From NCBI GenBank assembly GCA_022484565.1, contig JAKVKZ010000018.1:1-46578 (forward strand): 46,578 nucleotides of DNA, read 5' to 3'. The stretch is from Muribaculaceae bacterium (GTDB lineage Bacteria > Bacteroidota > Bacteroidia > Bacteroidales > Muribaculaceae). Below the pieces are notes generated by a model. It did not search any database. It saw nothing but the letters and a program-made list of their open reading frames with translations, and was not told the origin of the DNA. A program made the translations under genes and the position numbers. How positions within the stretch are numbered: position 1 is the stretch's first letter; each line of letters opens with the position of its first letter. Below, piece by piece: positions 8,391 through 16,702 of the stretch.

Positions 8391-10196
8391 TCAGGCGTCG
8401 TTCTCGTCAGGATTGGTGCGCACGCGATAAAGCTGCTCTACACATTCAACGACGTTGATGATGTAGTCGCCAAGTTTTTCGCCCTCGCACACAATATCCA
8501 TATAGAAAATACCCGACTGGTAGTCGTATTTCTTCTGATTTACATTTTCAATGTTCTCGGTACGCAGGAGGTTACGGTAATTATTGATTTCACGCTCCTG
8601 ATTGAAGTTCTTAATCAATTCCGTTTCCGTCACGTTTTCAGTGTTGCGGAGTACCGTAAGCATATTTGCCATGGCAGCGCCGAGATAAGAGAACATGGTG
8701 TCGATGTTATCGTAAATTTCCTGTGTGAAGTGGCTGTGGGCCTCCTCCTTGCGGACAAGGGTACGGGAAATATTGAAGCAACTGTCGGCAATGCTTTCAA
8801 TTTCACTGATTTCGCTTAGCATCTGGGTGACCTGCAATTTACCGCTATTACTGAGCCTGCCCTCAACCACCTTGTGCAGATAGTTGGCAATCTCAATTTC
8901 CATACGGTCAGAAATCTCCTCATATTTTTCTATGCGCGAATATAGCTTATTGAACGGTTCAGTGCCATTCTTGGTGTGCACCAGGTCATGCACCATATTC
9001 AGCATTTTATCCACACGTTCGCCATATACGACAATTTCCCGCTGCGCCTGGGTTATGTTGAGCTCGGCTGCATTCAGAAGTCCGTGGGAAATGAATTTCA
9101 GTTGGAATTCATCTCCGCCGTCTTTATGCTTGCTCTTGAGCAGGAAGTTGACCATCTTGACGTACGTCTTGGTGAACCAAATCATGATGCAGAGGTTGAC
9201 CGTATTGAACACTGTGTGGAACATCGACATACCGAACGACACCGAGAACTGAAGCACCGCAAACTGCTTCATAATGGCAGGCAGCGCCTTGCGCGTCAGC
9301 ACCTCAGGATGCTGGTCGATAAATCCATAAAGCAGGTTAGGGTCGTTCTGGCCAAGGTGAACAGTAATCCAAGTGATTAGCTGCATGAATGGGACAAACA
9401 GAATCACAGTCCAAATCATGCCGAGGAAATTGAATAGGAAATGGCCGCAGGCAGCACGTTTCGCCGCCAAGTTGCCGCTTAATGATGCCAGAATAGGAGT
9501 AATTGTTGTTCCGATGTTGCTGCCGAGCACCGTGGCGCATGCCATGTCGAAAGGAATCCATCCCTTGCTGCACATGATGAGCACGATGGCGAATGTGGCT
9601 GCTGACGATTGGATGACCATTGTGACCAACATACCGAAAGTCATGAAAAGCAGCACTGACCAGAAACCGTATTGAGCATAATTGGTGAGGAACTCGAAAA
9701 TCTGAGGGCTTGACTTGAGGTCAGGAACGAAATGGCTGATGTATTCAAGACCCATGAACAGGAAGGCAAATCCAACCAAGAATTCACCGGTTGACTTATA
9801 CTTGTTAGTGAAAATCAGAGGAACAGAAATACCGATTAACGGGATGCAGAATAACGCGATATTGACCTTGAAGCCGAATACGGCAATAATCCATGCTGTG
9901 AAGGTAGTACCGATGTTGGCACCGAAAATCACCGCCATACTTTGCTCGAGCGTCATCAAGCCGGCATTCACAAAGCTGACCACCATGACAGTGGAGGCGG
10001 AAGAACTCTGGATTAGAGCAGTGATGAAGATGCCCGTTACAACACCCATAAACCTATTCTTGGTCATCACCGAGAGGATGTTCCTCAGCCTGTTACCAGC
10101 GGCTTTCTGCAAGCCTTCGCTCATGACCTTCATTCCATAGAGGAAAAGGCCCACCGCTCCAAGGAGCGACAAAAAATCAACAAAAGAGTAGTTCAC
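8391..10196 (-). CDS. Na/Pi-cotransporter family protein with C-terminal PhoU domain
   Basis: This 601-residue inner-membrane protein likely moves phosphate with sodium (NptA/YjbB type). Two inverted-repeat Na/Pi units are visible: QSSSAST at residues 63-69 with GANIGTT at 92-98, and QSSAAT at 196-201 with GSNIGTT at 225-231. Membrane segments fill residues 5-340. The last 240 residues are a helical PhoU-like domain that may sense or regulate phosphate flux. In the E. coli relative YjbB the direction is export, so import here is not certain. It is divergent from the MATE gene, with a promoter at 10295-10327 on the minus strand and a terminator at 8333. Confidence 0.92.
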   Translation of the reverse strand: MNYSFVDFLSLLGAVGLFLYGMKVMSEGLQKAAGNRLRNILSVMTKNRFMGVVTGIFITALIQSSSASTVMVVSFVNAGLMTLEQSMAVIFGANIGTTFTAWIIAVFGFKVNIALFCIPLIGISVPLIFTNKYKSTGEFLVGFAFLFMGLEYISHFVPDLKSSPQIFEFLTNYAQYGFWSVLLFMTFGMLVTMVIQSSAATFAIVLIMCSKGWIPFDMACATVLGSNIGTTITPILASLSGNLAAKRAACGHFLFNFLGMIWTVILFVPFMQLITWITVHLGQNDPNLLYGFIDQHPEVLTRKALPAIMKQFAVLQFSVSFGMSMFHTVFNTVNLCIMIWFTKTYVKMVNFLLKSKHKDGGDEFQLKFISHGLLNAAELNITQAQREIVVYGERVDKMLNMVHDLVHTKNGTEPFNKLYSRIEKYEEISDRMEIEIANYLHKVVEGRLSNSGKLQVTQMLSEISEIESIADSCFNISRTLVRKEEAHSHFTQEIYDNIDTMFSYLGAAMANMLTVLRNTENVTETELIKNFNQEREINNYRNLLRTENIENVNQKKYDYQSGIFYMDIVCEGEKLGDYIINVVECVEQLYRVRTNPDENDA

Positions 10197-10294
10197 TTGC
10201 TCAAATATCGTTTATAGTTAAAGAAATCGCCTCAACAAGGGATTCAAAAAAATCATCAAGCCAACATCCACGTCGCCGCAGAAGTTTATTGGCA

Positions 10295-10327
10295 CAAAGT
10301 TACAATAAAAACATAAAAACAAACAAA
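10295..10327 (-). promoter_or_regulatory. Promoter of the Na/Pi transporter gene
   Basis: On the minus strand TTTG (10327-10324), 21 bases, then TAACTTTG (10302-10295). This gives a leader of about 95 bases. Confidence 0.6.
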
Positions 10328-10437
10328 AATAATATAAGTTTTTATAAAAAAACCGACAGGTAAAATTATCAACACGTGCCAACGTGGATATTAAGCCTGC
10401 AAGCGAGCAAATTAATGAAATTACCATCCGAATTTAT

Positions 10438-10445
10438 TACTTTTG
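10438..10445 (+). promoter_or_regulatory. -7 promoter element for the MATE gene
   Basis: TACTTTTG matches TAnnTTTG only 4 bases before ATG 10450, which would place transcription start at or next to the start codon. No -33 motif was seen at normal spacing. Confidence 0.5.
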
Positions 10446-10449
10446 CAAA

Positions 10450-11820
10450 ATGATTTCCTACACACGCCACAGCACTGCCCTGATGAAATTAGGTTTTCCC
10501 ATAATTGTGGGTCAACTTGGCATGATTGTGATGGGACTTGCCGACACACTGATGGTGGGACATTACGGGCCTCATGAACTTGCGGCAGCCGGATTCGTGA
10601 ATGCAATATTTGCGCTTGTAGCAATATTTTCGATGGGATTCTCCTACGGGCTGACGCCGGTGGTTGGCTCACGGTTCGGTGTAGGCGACACTGCTGGCAT
10701 CGGCAAGGCGCTGCTTGGAGGCTGGACTGCCAACACGCTGGTGGCAGTGGAGATTTCAGCCGTGATGACAGGCTTTTATTTCTGCATTCCGTTCTTAGGA
10801 CAGCCCGAAGAACTTTTGCCGATAATTGGGCCTTATTTTTTGGTGCAACTCGCATCAATTCCATTCATATTATGGTTCAGCCTATTGAAGCAGTTCAGCG
10901 ACGGAATTGCCGACACAAGCACACCGATGTGGGCGTTGCTTATTGGGAACGGGCTGAACATTTTCGGCAATTGGCTGCTGATATTCGGCAATTGGGGCTG
11001 TCCGCGTATGGGACTGCTTGGTGCAGGAATCGCCACACTGATTTCAAGGGCGGCATCATTCGGGATAATGGCGTTCATCTTCTTCTGCACGAGCCATTAC
11101 GCCAAATTCCGCAAGGCGCAGCATGAAGCGCATTTCCAATGGGATGAGTTCCGCCTGCTCAACAAAATGGGCTGGCCCATAGCCCTGCAAATGGGCATGG
11201 AGACGGCATCGTTCAGCATCGCCTCAATATTCGTGGGATGGATAGGCACTTCAGCCCTTGCCGCACATCAGATTATGGTGAACGTGGGAAGTCTGTGCTA
11301 CATGCTATATTACGGAATCGGAGCGGCTGTGGCCGTAAGGATAAGCCATTTTCGGGGCAGAGGCGAGGCGGAAGAGGCAAAGCGTACAGCCAGTACGGGA
11401 ATGATGCTGATTTTTGCCGCGGCAATAATTTTGGTTACGGTGGTAACGGCATTCCGCACGCACCTTGGCGGCTGGTTCACCGACAGCGACGACGTGAATA
11501 AGGTGCTATTGACGCTGATTCTGCCGTTCATAGTTTATCAGGCAGGCGACTCGATTCAAACCAATTTTGCCAACTCACTGCGCGGAATAGGCGATGTGAA
11601 GCCGCTCACAGCGTATGCATTCATAGCTTATATAGTGGTGTCGCTGCCGGCAAGTTATCTTTTCGGAATTGTGCTCGGATTCGGGGCTGAGGGAGTGTGG
11701 TTCGGATTCCCTTTGGGGCTGACCACAGCAGGATTGCTCTTCATGACAAGATTTTATAGGTCGTACAGAAAGTTCTGCCAAAAGACTAACGATTGTTGTA
11801 GTCCTTCAAAAATTCATTGA
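10450..11820 (+). CDS. MATE-family multidrug/metabolite efflux transporter
   Basis: This protein of about 456 residues has twelve hydrophobic segments and belongs to the MatE/NorM group, which exports cationic drugs or metabolites using Na+ or H+ gradients. Two homologous halves are apparent: GFPIIVGQLGMIVMGLADT at the N-terminus and MGWPIALQMGMETASFSIA near residue 240. I chose ATG 10450 because the residues after it (YTRHSTALMKLGFPI) fit the usual family N-terminus. The frame's earlier GTG at 10384 lies upstream of the -7 element. The 3' end overlaps the convergent kinase tail by 35 bases (11786-11820), and no terminator was seen between them. Substrate unknown. Confidence 0.92.
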   Translation: MISYTRHSTALMKLGFPIIVGQLGMIVMGLADTLMVGHYGPHELAAAGFVNAIFALVAIFSMGFSYGLTPVVGSRFGVGDTAGIGKALLGGWTANTLVAVEISAVMTGFYFCIPFLGQPEELLPIIGPYFLVQLASIPFILWFSLLKQFSDGIADTSTPMWALLIGNGLNIFGNWLLIFGNWGCPRMGLLGAGIATLISRAASFGIMAFIFFCTSHYAKFRKAQHEAHFQWDEFRLLNKMGWPIALQMGMETASFSIASIFVGWIGTSALAAHQIMVNVGSLCYMLYYGIGAAVAVRISHFRGRGEAEEAKRTASTGMMLIFAAAIILVTVVTAFRTHLGGWFTDSDDVNKVLLTLILPFIVYQAGDSIQTNFANSLRGIGDVKPLTAYAFIAYIVVSLPASYLFGIVLGFGAEGVWFGFPLGLTTAGLLFMTRFYRSYRKFCQKTNDCCSPSKIH

Positions 11821-12345
11821 GCACATGGCATTTACTCTGAGCAGCGTTCACGGCAGTGGTAGCGTCAAAATAATTCACGCCGTAAGTATCCATAAGTTCC
11901 GATTTTATATGCTCCTCTTTTGCATAAAGGGAATTCAGCAGTTTGCCGGCCTCAACGCGGTTGGTCTCGTTGATTGTGGAATATTTCGCCAAAGGCGCGA
12001 AATTTGAGTTAATCATCACTACGGCATCACGTTCAATGCCACTATGCTTTTCAGCTGCAGGTTGCTCAGCCTGTTTATCGGCTTTCACCTCGGCAGGCTG
12101 TTTTTCCTCTGCCTTTTCCTTATCATTTTCTTCCGATGCAGTCTTCTTTTCAGTAGTTTCTGCCTGCGGCAATTTCTTGGCATTAGTGTTCAGCGAAGAA
12201 TCATTGGGAGCCTGACGTACGGTAACTGCTTGTGGCTGAACTTGCACCACTGCCCCATTTTTATCTTTCTGCAACAGCAATGCACCGGCGACAAACAGAA
12301 TGACAATGACCAATGCTGCCCACCAAACAAAGGCATACGACTTTT
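11786..12345 (-). pseudogene. C-terminal part of the frameshifted Ser/Thr kinase (membrane segment and tail)
   Basis: This frame continues the kinase gene after the break. It first reads SYAFVWWAALVIVILFVAGA as a membrane segment at about 12338-12275. A linker rich in Lys, Glu, Ala and Gln follows, then a C-terminal region of about 75 residues containing AKYSTINETNRVEAGKLLNS and ending KDYNNR. The tail would lie outside the cytoplasmic membrane if the kinase is inside. An internal ATG at 12313 could start a shorter product, but the membrane segment begins before it, so this is more likely the distal half of one original gene. The tail fold was not recognised. Confidence 0.75.
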
Positions 12346-13107
12346 CAGCACAATGTTCATCACCTCATCCACGCTGCGTGGACGGTCGGCCGGATTTTCA
12401 TTGCGGCACCGCGCCACAGCACGACTCCACTGACGCGGAAGCAATTTCATCGCCTCCTCATCGGTTCTTCCCGTTAAAGCGTATTCAAGCACAAGTCCAA
12501 GTGAATAAATATCAGTGAGTTCGTTGATTTCTCCACCTTCCGCGAGCTGTTCAGGAGCGGCATAAGCCTCCGATTTCCCGCTTGTCTCAAATTGATAGCA
12601 ATCGCTGTAGGCAAATCCCAAATCAATAAGTTTCACATCATGATTTATCTTGGTAATCATGATGTTGGAAGGCTTCAAATCAAGGTGAAGCACTTGACGG
12701 CCATGAAGATACGACAAAGCCGAGCAAATCTGGGTAACAAATTTGCGGCGGTTGGTTGCATCCTTAAAATAATCAGGATTTTTGCGGATGAAATCTTCAA
12801 GCGTGAAGCCATCCACCCATTCTGAAAGCAGATAAATGCCTTGCGAATCATTGCCTACCGACTCATAACGGCTTATGCCTGAATGATTGAGCGAATAGCC
12901 TATGTCAAATTCCTTTTTAATTGCTGAAATGAACACTGGATGCGTGGAGAATTCCTTTTTTGGACGCTTCAGAAAATGCCATTTCCCGTTGATGCGCACC
13001 TTGAAAACGTCGGAAATCGTGCTTTTTGACTCCACAGGAATAAGGTCGATATCAGAGAAATCGACAGAATCAAGTTCGGTATGGGTAAATTCGGACGTTT
13101 CGCGCAT
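12190..13107 (-). pseudogene. Eukaryotic-like Ser/Thr protein kinase, frameshifted
   Basis: The N-terminal 250 residues form a Hanks-type kinase. Counting from ATG 13107 they show the ATP-contacting lysine in HFLKRPK (K47), a C-helix glutamate near residue 66, the catalytic loop HLDLKPSN (D143), a DLG metal-binding motif (D162) and APE at 184-186. The glycine loop is degenerate. After VMNIVLKS the frame runs into unrelated sequence and stops at 12190, while the missing membrane segment continues in another frame. The break maps to an A4 run on the minus strand (12342-12345), where one extra A restores a single protein of about 440 residues. The upstream TACCTTG (13133-13139) is a near match to a promoter. 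The kinase core itself is intact and might still be made. Confidence 0.82.
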
Positions 13108-13417
13108 AATGTTAGCAATTAACCGCTCTAAGACAAGGTAAAAAACTGACATAAAAGCCTCAAACAATATTTCGCAACAAAAAGCTCATCTGACAAAATC
13201 GGGTAAAAAAGTCGGAAACAGTTAAGGCATCAGAAATGCATATTTTTTCTACCAGCATTGCAAAGTTAGACAAACATGGCGGAATAAACAATAAATAATT
13301 GCAAAATCCAGCTAAAATACAAGTTCAATCGGGGATTTAGCTAATTTCAGAGCCAAAACAGATGTGGAATGAATTTCCCAAAAAAGCATAACGACGGCAA
13401 AATCTTGGTAAGCACTG

Positions 13418-13448
13418 TTGCAGAAGTAACGGAGAATAAATATCTTTG
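13418..13448 (+). promoter_or_regulatory. Promoter of metK
   Basis: TTG (13418-13420), 20 bases, then TATCTTTG (13441-13448). This predicts a transcript start near 13455 and a leader of about 125 bases. Confidence 0.75.
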
Positions 13449-13454
13449 CAGCGT

Positions 13455-13581
13455 ATTTAAATGTGGAAAAATTTGGCTGCTTGCAACCACACTAAAAAAA
13501 TGCTAAAACTGCGAACCCAACTTAATTTTTGTTGTGTCAGTATTAGCGTTTTTCCCACTTAATTAATTTATAGTCGGAAAA
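13455..13581 (+). promoter_or_regulatory. metK leader, possible SAM-responsive element
   Basis: The leader contains TGTGG...CCACA closing a 20-base loop. This is followed by an A-rich segment with GCTAAAA and then CCCAA, which could pair with TTGG inside the loop to form a pseudoknot. That outline resembles SAM-II riboswitches, and metK is a typical target, but the match is loose and was not modelled. The rest of 13108-13417 is AT-rich with nothing recognised apart from the kinase promoter region. Confidence 0.25.
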
Positions 13582-14880
13582 ATGAAAAAAAATTATCTGT
13601 TTACGTCGGAATCGGTGTCTGAAGGACATCCCGACAAAGTCGCCGACCAAATCTCGGATGCTGTGCTCGACCAGTTTCTGGCCTACGACCCACAGTCGAA
13701 AGTAGCGTGCGAAACTTTGGTTACCACTGGTCAAGTGGTTATTGCCGGCGAAGTGAAATCGAATGCGTATATCGATCTTATGGACGTTACACGCGAAGTT
13801 ATCAACCGAATTGGCTACAACCGCAGCGAATATAAATTCGATGCCGACGCTTGCGGAGTGCTGAGCGCGCTTCATGAGCAGTCGCAGGACATCAACCGCG
13901 GAGTGGAACGCGCCAAAGCTGAAGATCAGGGCGCGGGCGACCAGGGAATGATGTTCGGCTACGCCAGCACAGAAACCGACAATTATATGCCGCTCCCGCT
14001 TGACCTTGCCCACGCGCTTCTGCGCGAACTTGCCGAAATCCGGCATGAAGGCTCGGCGATGCCTTATCTTAGGCCCGACGCAAAGAGCCAAGTAACTGTG
14101 GAATACGATGGAACCACCAACAAGCCGGTACGCATCCACACAATCGTAATCAGCACCCAGCATGACGAATTCATCCCTGCTGCCGACGGAAGTAAGGAGG
14201 CTCAGGACAAAGCCGATGAGGCGATGCTCAGCAAAATCCACGACGATGTTAAGAATATTCTGATTCCGCGTGTAAAGGCAAAATTGCCTGAAAGCATTCA
14301 GGCTCTTTTCGACGACAAGATTATCCTGCACGTTAACCCAACCGGAAAATTCGTGATTGGCGGGCCTCACGGCGACACCGGACTTACGGGCCGTAAGATA
14401 ATAGTTGACACCTACGGAGGCAAAGGAGCACACGGCGGTGGCGCATTTTCGGGTAAAGACCCATCGAAAGTTGACCGCTCGGCTGCCTATGCGGCACGTC
14501 ACATAGCCAAGAACGCAGTGGCGGCAGGCATAGCCGATGAAATGCTCGTGCAGGTGGCTTACGCAATCGGCATTGCAGAGCCAGTGAGCCTCTATGTGAA
14601 CACTTACGGCACAAGCCACGTTAAGGAAAGTGATTCGGAAATTGCCGAGAAACTGAACAAAATTTTCGACATGCGTCCAAGCGCCATTGAACGCCGTCTG
14701 AAGTTGCGCCTGCCTATTTACGAAGAGACCGCCGCCTACGGCCACGTAGGGCGTCAGCCACAGACGGTGACAAAGAAATTCCACTCGAAATATGAGGGCG
14801 ACAAGGAAATCACAGTAGAACTTTTCACGTGGGAAAAGCTCGATTACGTCGACACTCTGAAAAAGGAATTCAACCTATAA
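13582..14880 (+). CDS. metK: S-adenosylmethionine synthetase
   Basis: MetK makes S-adenosylmethionine from methionine and ATP in the cytosol, supplying methyl groups to enzymes such as TrmD and RsmA and, through decarboxylation in other organisms, polyamines. The 432-residue protein shows GHPDK at residues 15-19 (ATP/Mg site), GAGDQG at 117-122 (adenine loop) and the phosphate loop [16 protein letters not shown] starting near 285. The length is slightly above the E. coli enzyme, as is usual in Bacteroidetes. It is monocistronic, with a strong promoter at 13418-13448 and a terminator at 14903. A long open frame on the opposite strand is only an antisense shadow. Confidence 0.98.
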   Translation: MKKNYLFTSESVSEGHPDKVADQISDAVLDQFLAYDPQSKVACETLVTTGQVVIAGEVKSNAYIDLMDVTREVINRIGYNRSEYKFDADACGVLSALHEQSQDINRGVERAKAEDQGAGDQGMMFGYASTETDNYMPLPLDLAHALLRELAEIRHEGSAMPYLRPDAKSQVTVEYDGTTNKPVRIHTIVISTQHDEFIPAADGSKEAQDKADEAMLSKIHDDVKNILIPRVKAKLPESIQALFDDKIILHVNPTGKFVIGGPHGDTGLTGRKIIVDTYGGKGAHGGGAFSGKDPSKVDRSAAYAARHIAKNAVAAGIADEMLVQVAYAIGIAEPVSLYVNTYGTSHVKESDSEIAEKLNKIFDMRPSAIERRLKLRLPIYEETAAYGHVGRQPQTVTKKFHSKYEGDKEITVELFTWEKLDYVDTLKKEFNL

Positions 14881-14902
14881 TTTCAGGCCACTAAACGCAT
14901 CG

Positions 14903-14947
14903 TCAGGGCTGCTTCCCATTAGCGGGTTGCAGCCCTGATTGATTTTT
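14903..14947 (+). terminator. Intrinsic terminator of metK
   Basis: TCAGGGCTGC pairs with GCAGCCCTGA around a 16-base loop, followed by a T-rich tail. Confidence 0.85.
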
Positions 14948-15024
14948 GGAATTACAGCCAAAAGCACCTATTCCATTAATAATTTTCGAGTATTGAAGAA
15001 TATCTCTTAAGAAGATAGTAATGC

Positions 15025-15063
15025 AAATTTATCCACCGCTAAATTAGCGGCTGATAAATTCAT
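15025..15063 (+). repeat. 39 bp dyad repeat, left copy
   Basis: The copy reads AAATTTAT at the left edge, core CCGCTAAATTAGCGG, then ATAAATTC at the right edge. It matches the copy at 16542-16580 at 35 of 39 positions in the same orientation. Core and outer arms are both inverted repeats, so the element can form a long hairpin or bind a symmetric protein. It begins 31 bases downstream of the ATPase stop. Confidence 0.85.
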
Positions 15064-15093
15064 AAATGAGTTGACATACAATTATATATCCAT

Positions 15094-16422
15094 TTACATA
15101 TCTTTCATGCTTAGGCATCTGCTCTTGATTTTATACCCAAATAGGGCCTTCTTTCTCAACGCCTCAATCTTATTGCCGAAAACTTCAGGCTTGAAATTTT
15201 TCGATTGTCGCTTCACCTCAGCGACCAACGCAGTCTTTGAATCAGCGTAAATGCCCACAATATCTATTTCATTTTGGTTTTCAGCATTCTTGCCTTCCCA
15301 CCATGAGCCTATTTCGCTAAAATCATGGCTTTCCCTCATTTTATCCTTGAAATATCTTTCAAGCACATAGCCTGAATATGTCAAGTAATCAACCGTAATG
15401 ATATTTTCCAACTTGGCTAAATTATTCGATTCAATTAAATTGCTGTAGCGGTCGATATATCTGAACCAAAATCGCAAAAAATTATCGTTGATTTCATATC
15501 TGACGGTTTGACTTGCAGGCTTAGCAAAAATCGGACGCTTCTTCTCAATGACCGAATAATCCTCCTCAAGGCGCTTCAGCAAACCGCCAATTTCAATGCC
15601 GCCCATAGTTGACATTATCTCCGAAATCGTGTTTTTACCTGAAGCAATAGCGGAAAGAATTGAGAAATAATTTCCATAATTCTTGCCAAATTCCTGAACC
15701 AGCATTGCTTTGCCTTCGTCAAGGAAAGGCATATCGCGTCTGAGAATAAGCTTAATCATGCCCATCAAGTCCATCATTCCACTATCAACAAACATCTCAA
15801 TATATTTAGGCACTCCACCAGTAAAGTTATAAAGAGCCAAAAGGTCCTCATTGGTGTAATCAGGCTTATAGTCAGTCAGAACCTTTCTTAAAACTGACGG
15901 GCCAAACGGCATTAACTTTATTATTCTGTCAGCGCGCCCATAAAGCGGCTCGTGCGCATCTCGGAAAATTTTATGCATCAATGTGTTAACCGAGCCGCAC
16001 ACAACTAAATTCACATGCGATTCCATTCGGTATCTGTCCCATATATCCTGCATCTCGCTGAACACAGCCGGGTTCACATAAAAGAACTCCTGAAATTCAT
16101 CAATAATTAGCGTGAAGTGCTTCTGAGTACCAACGGTCATCAGAAAATGAAAAATTTCAGAAAAGGCCGTCACACCGGCTGGTACATACGCATCAATGGA
16201 ATTATTGATTTCCTGCGCAAATTTCATGCAAAGAGCTGATTCATTATTACGGCTGACGTAAAGATACACACATGGTGCGCCTTTAAAGCGCCTGAGCAGC
16301 AGGCTGGTCTTTCCGATTCGCCTGCGACCTGTCACTACCGTCAGCATCGAATGATTTTGCTGTGACTGTCTGTCAGCCTCTTCAAGCGAGGCCATTTCTT
16401 CATCCCTGTCGTAGAAATTCAT
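15094..16422 (-). CDS. AAA-family ATPase with C-terminal DUF234 nuclease-like domain
   Basis: This 442-residue protein matches the archaeal/bacterial ATPase_2 plus DUF234 family. Residues 1-220 form the P-loop domain with Walker A GRRRIGKTS (32-40) and Walker B LIIDEFQEF (D108, E109). A winged-helix-like middle region (about 255-330) follows. The C-terminal segment has D387 in NEIDIVG and E402-x-K404 in LVAEVKRQ, a spacing like PD-(D/E)xK nucleases. The gene stands alone in its orientation with its own -7 element at 16498-16505, and dyad repeats lie at both sides and in its leader. This context suggests a small selfish or mobile module, or a repeat-binding enzyme. The cellular role of the family is not established. 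Confidence 0.85.
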   Translation of the reverse strand: MNFYDRDEEMASLEEADRQSQQNHSMLTVVTGRRRIGKTSLLLRRFKGAPCVYLYVSRNNESALCMKFAQEINNSIDAYVPAGVTAFSEIFHFLMTVGTQKHFTLIIDEFQEFFYVNPAVFSEMQDIWDRYRMESHVNLVVCGSVNTLMHKIFRDAHEPLYGRADRIIKLMPFGPSVLRKVLTDYKPDYTNEDLLALYNFTGGVPKYIEMFVDSGMMDLMGMIKLILRRDMPFLDEGKAMLVQEFGKNYGNYFSILSAIASGKNTISEIMSTMGGIEIGGLLKRLEEDYSVIEKKRPIFAKPASQTVRYEINDNFLRFWFRYIDRYSNLIESNNLAKLENIITVDYLTYSGYVLERYFKDKMRESHDFSEIGSWWEGKNAENQNEIDIVGIYADSKTALVAEVKRQSKNFKPEVFGNKIEALRKKALFGYKIKSRCLSMKDM

Positions 16423-16454
16423 TTCCTTAAATTTTTTCTTTAAAGATATATTTA

Positions 16455-16491
16455 AAATTTATTAGCGGCTAATTTAGCCACTGCTAAATTT
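16455..16491 (-). repeat. Dyad repeat, inverted copy in the ATPase leader
   Basis: Read on the minus strand this copy has AAATTTA, core GGCTAAATTAGCC and GCTAATAAATTT, matching the two flanking copies but inverted. In the core the C-G pair next to the inner stem is replaced by G-C, keeping the pairing. It lies between the ATPase promoter element and its start codon, so it is in the 5' leader. Confidence 0.75.
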
Positions 16492-16497
16492 ATAATG

Positions 16498-16505
16498 CAA
16501 AGATA
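16498..16505 (-). promoter_or_regulatory. -7 promoter element for the DUF234 ATPase
   Basis: The minus strand reads TATCTTTG, an exact TAnnTTTG match. It would give a leader of about 70 bases that contains the inverted dyad repeat. Confidence 0.55.
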
Positions 16506-16541
16506 TACAAATATTTTAAATTCATAAGCATAAGTAATATT

Positions 16542-16580
16542 AAATTTATCTGCCGCTAAATTAGCGGCTAATAAATTTAT
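16542..16580 (+). repeat. 39 bp dyad repeat, right copy
   Basis: Same orientation as the left copy with four differences. Core CCGCTAAATTAGCGG lies between AAATTTAT and ATAAATTT arms. With the left copy it brackets about 1.5 kb holding only the ATPase gene. Confidence 0.85.
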
Positions 16581-16669
16581 GCAAGGAGCTACATTGAGAA
16601 AATTTTCAGCGACATATTATTCCACAAATTTTCTAAATTGGAAAATTCATTGAATTTGCCATAATTCCG

Positions 16670-16677
16670 TATATTTG
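16670..16677 (+). promoter_or_regulatory. -7 promoter element for the nitroreductase gene
   Basis: TATATTTG matches TAnnTTTG 25 bases before the ATG. A TTG lies 17 bases upstream, slightly short of ideal. Confidence 0.55.
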
Positions 16678-16702
16678 CGGAGTAAAACAAAAAAATAAAG
16701 AT

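Noticed and set aside
13543-14784. Long minus-strand open frame opposite metK (413 codons)
   Set aside because: It lies entirely antisense to a highly conserved gene, has no domain-like sequence and is a by-product of metK codon bias.
15025-16580. Classical insertion sequence
   Set aside because: No transposase, no terminal inverted pair at the outer edges (the outer copies are direct repeats) and no short target duplication was identified.
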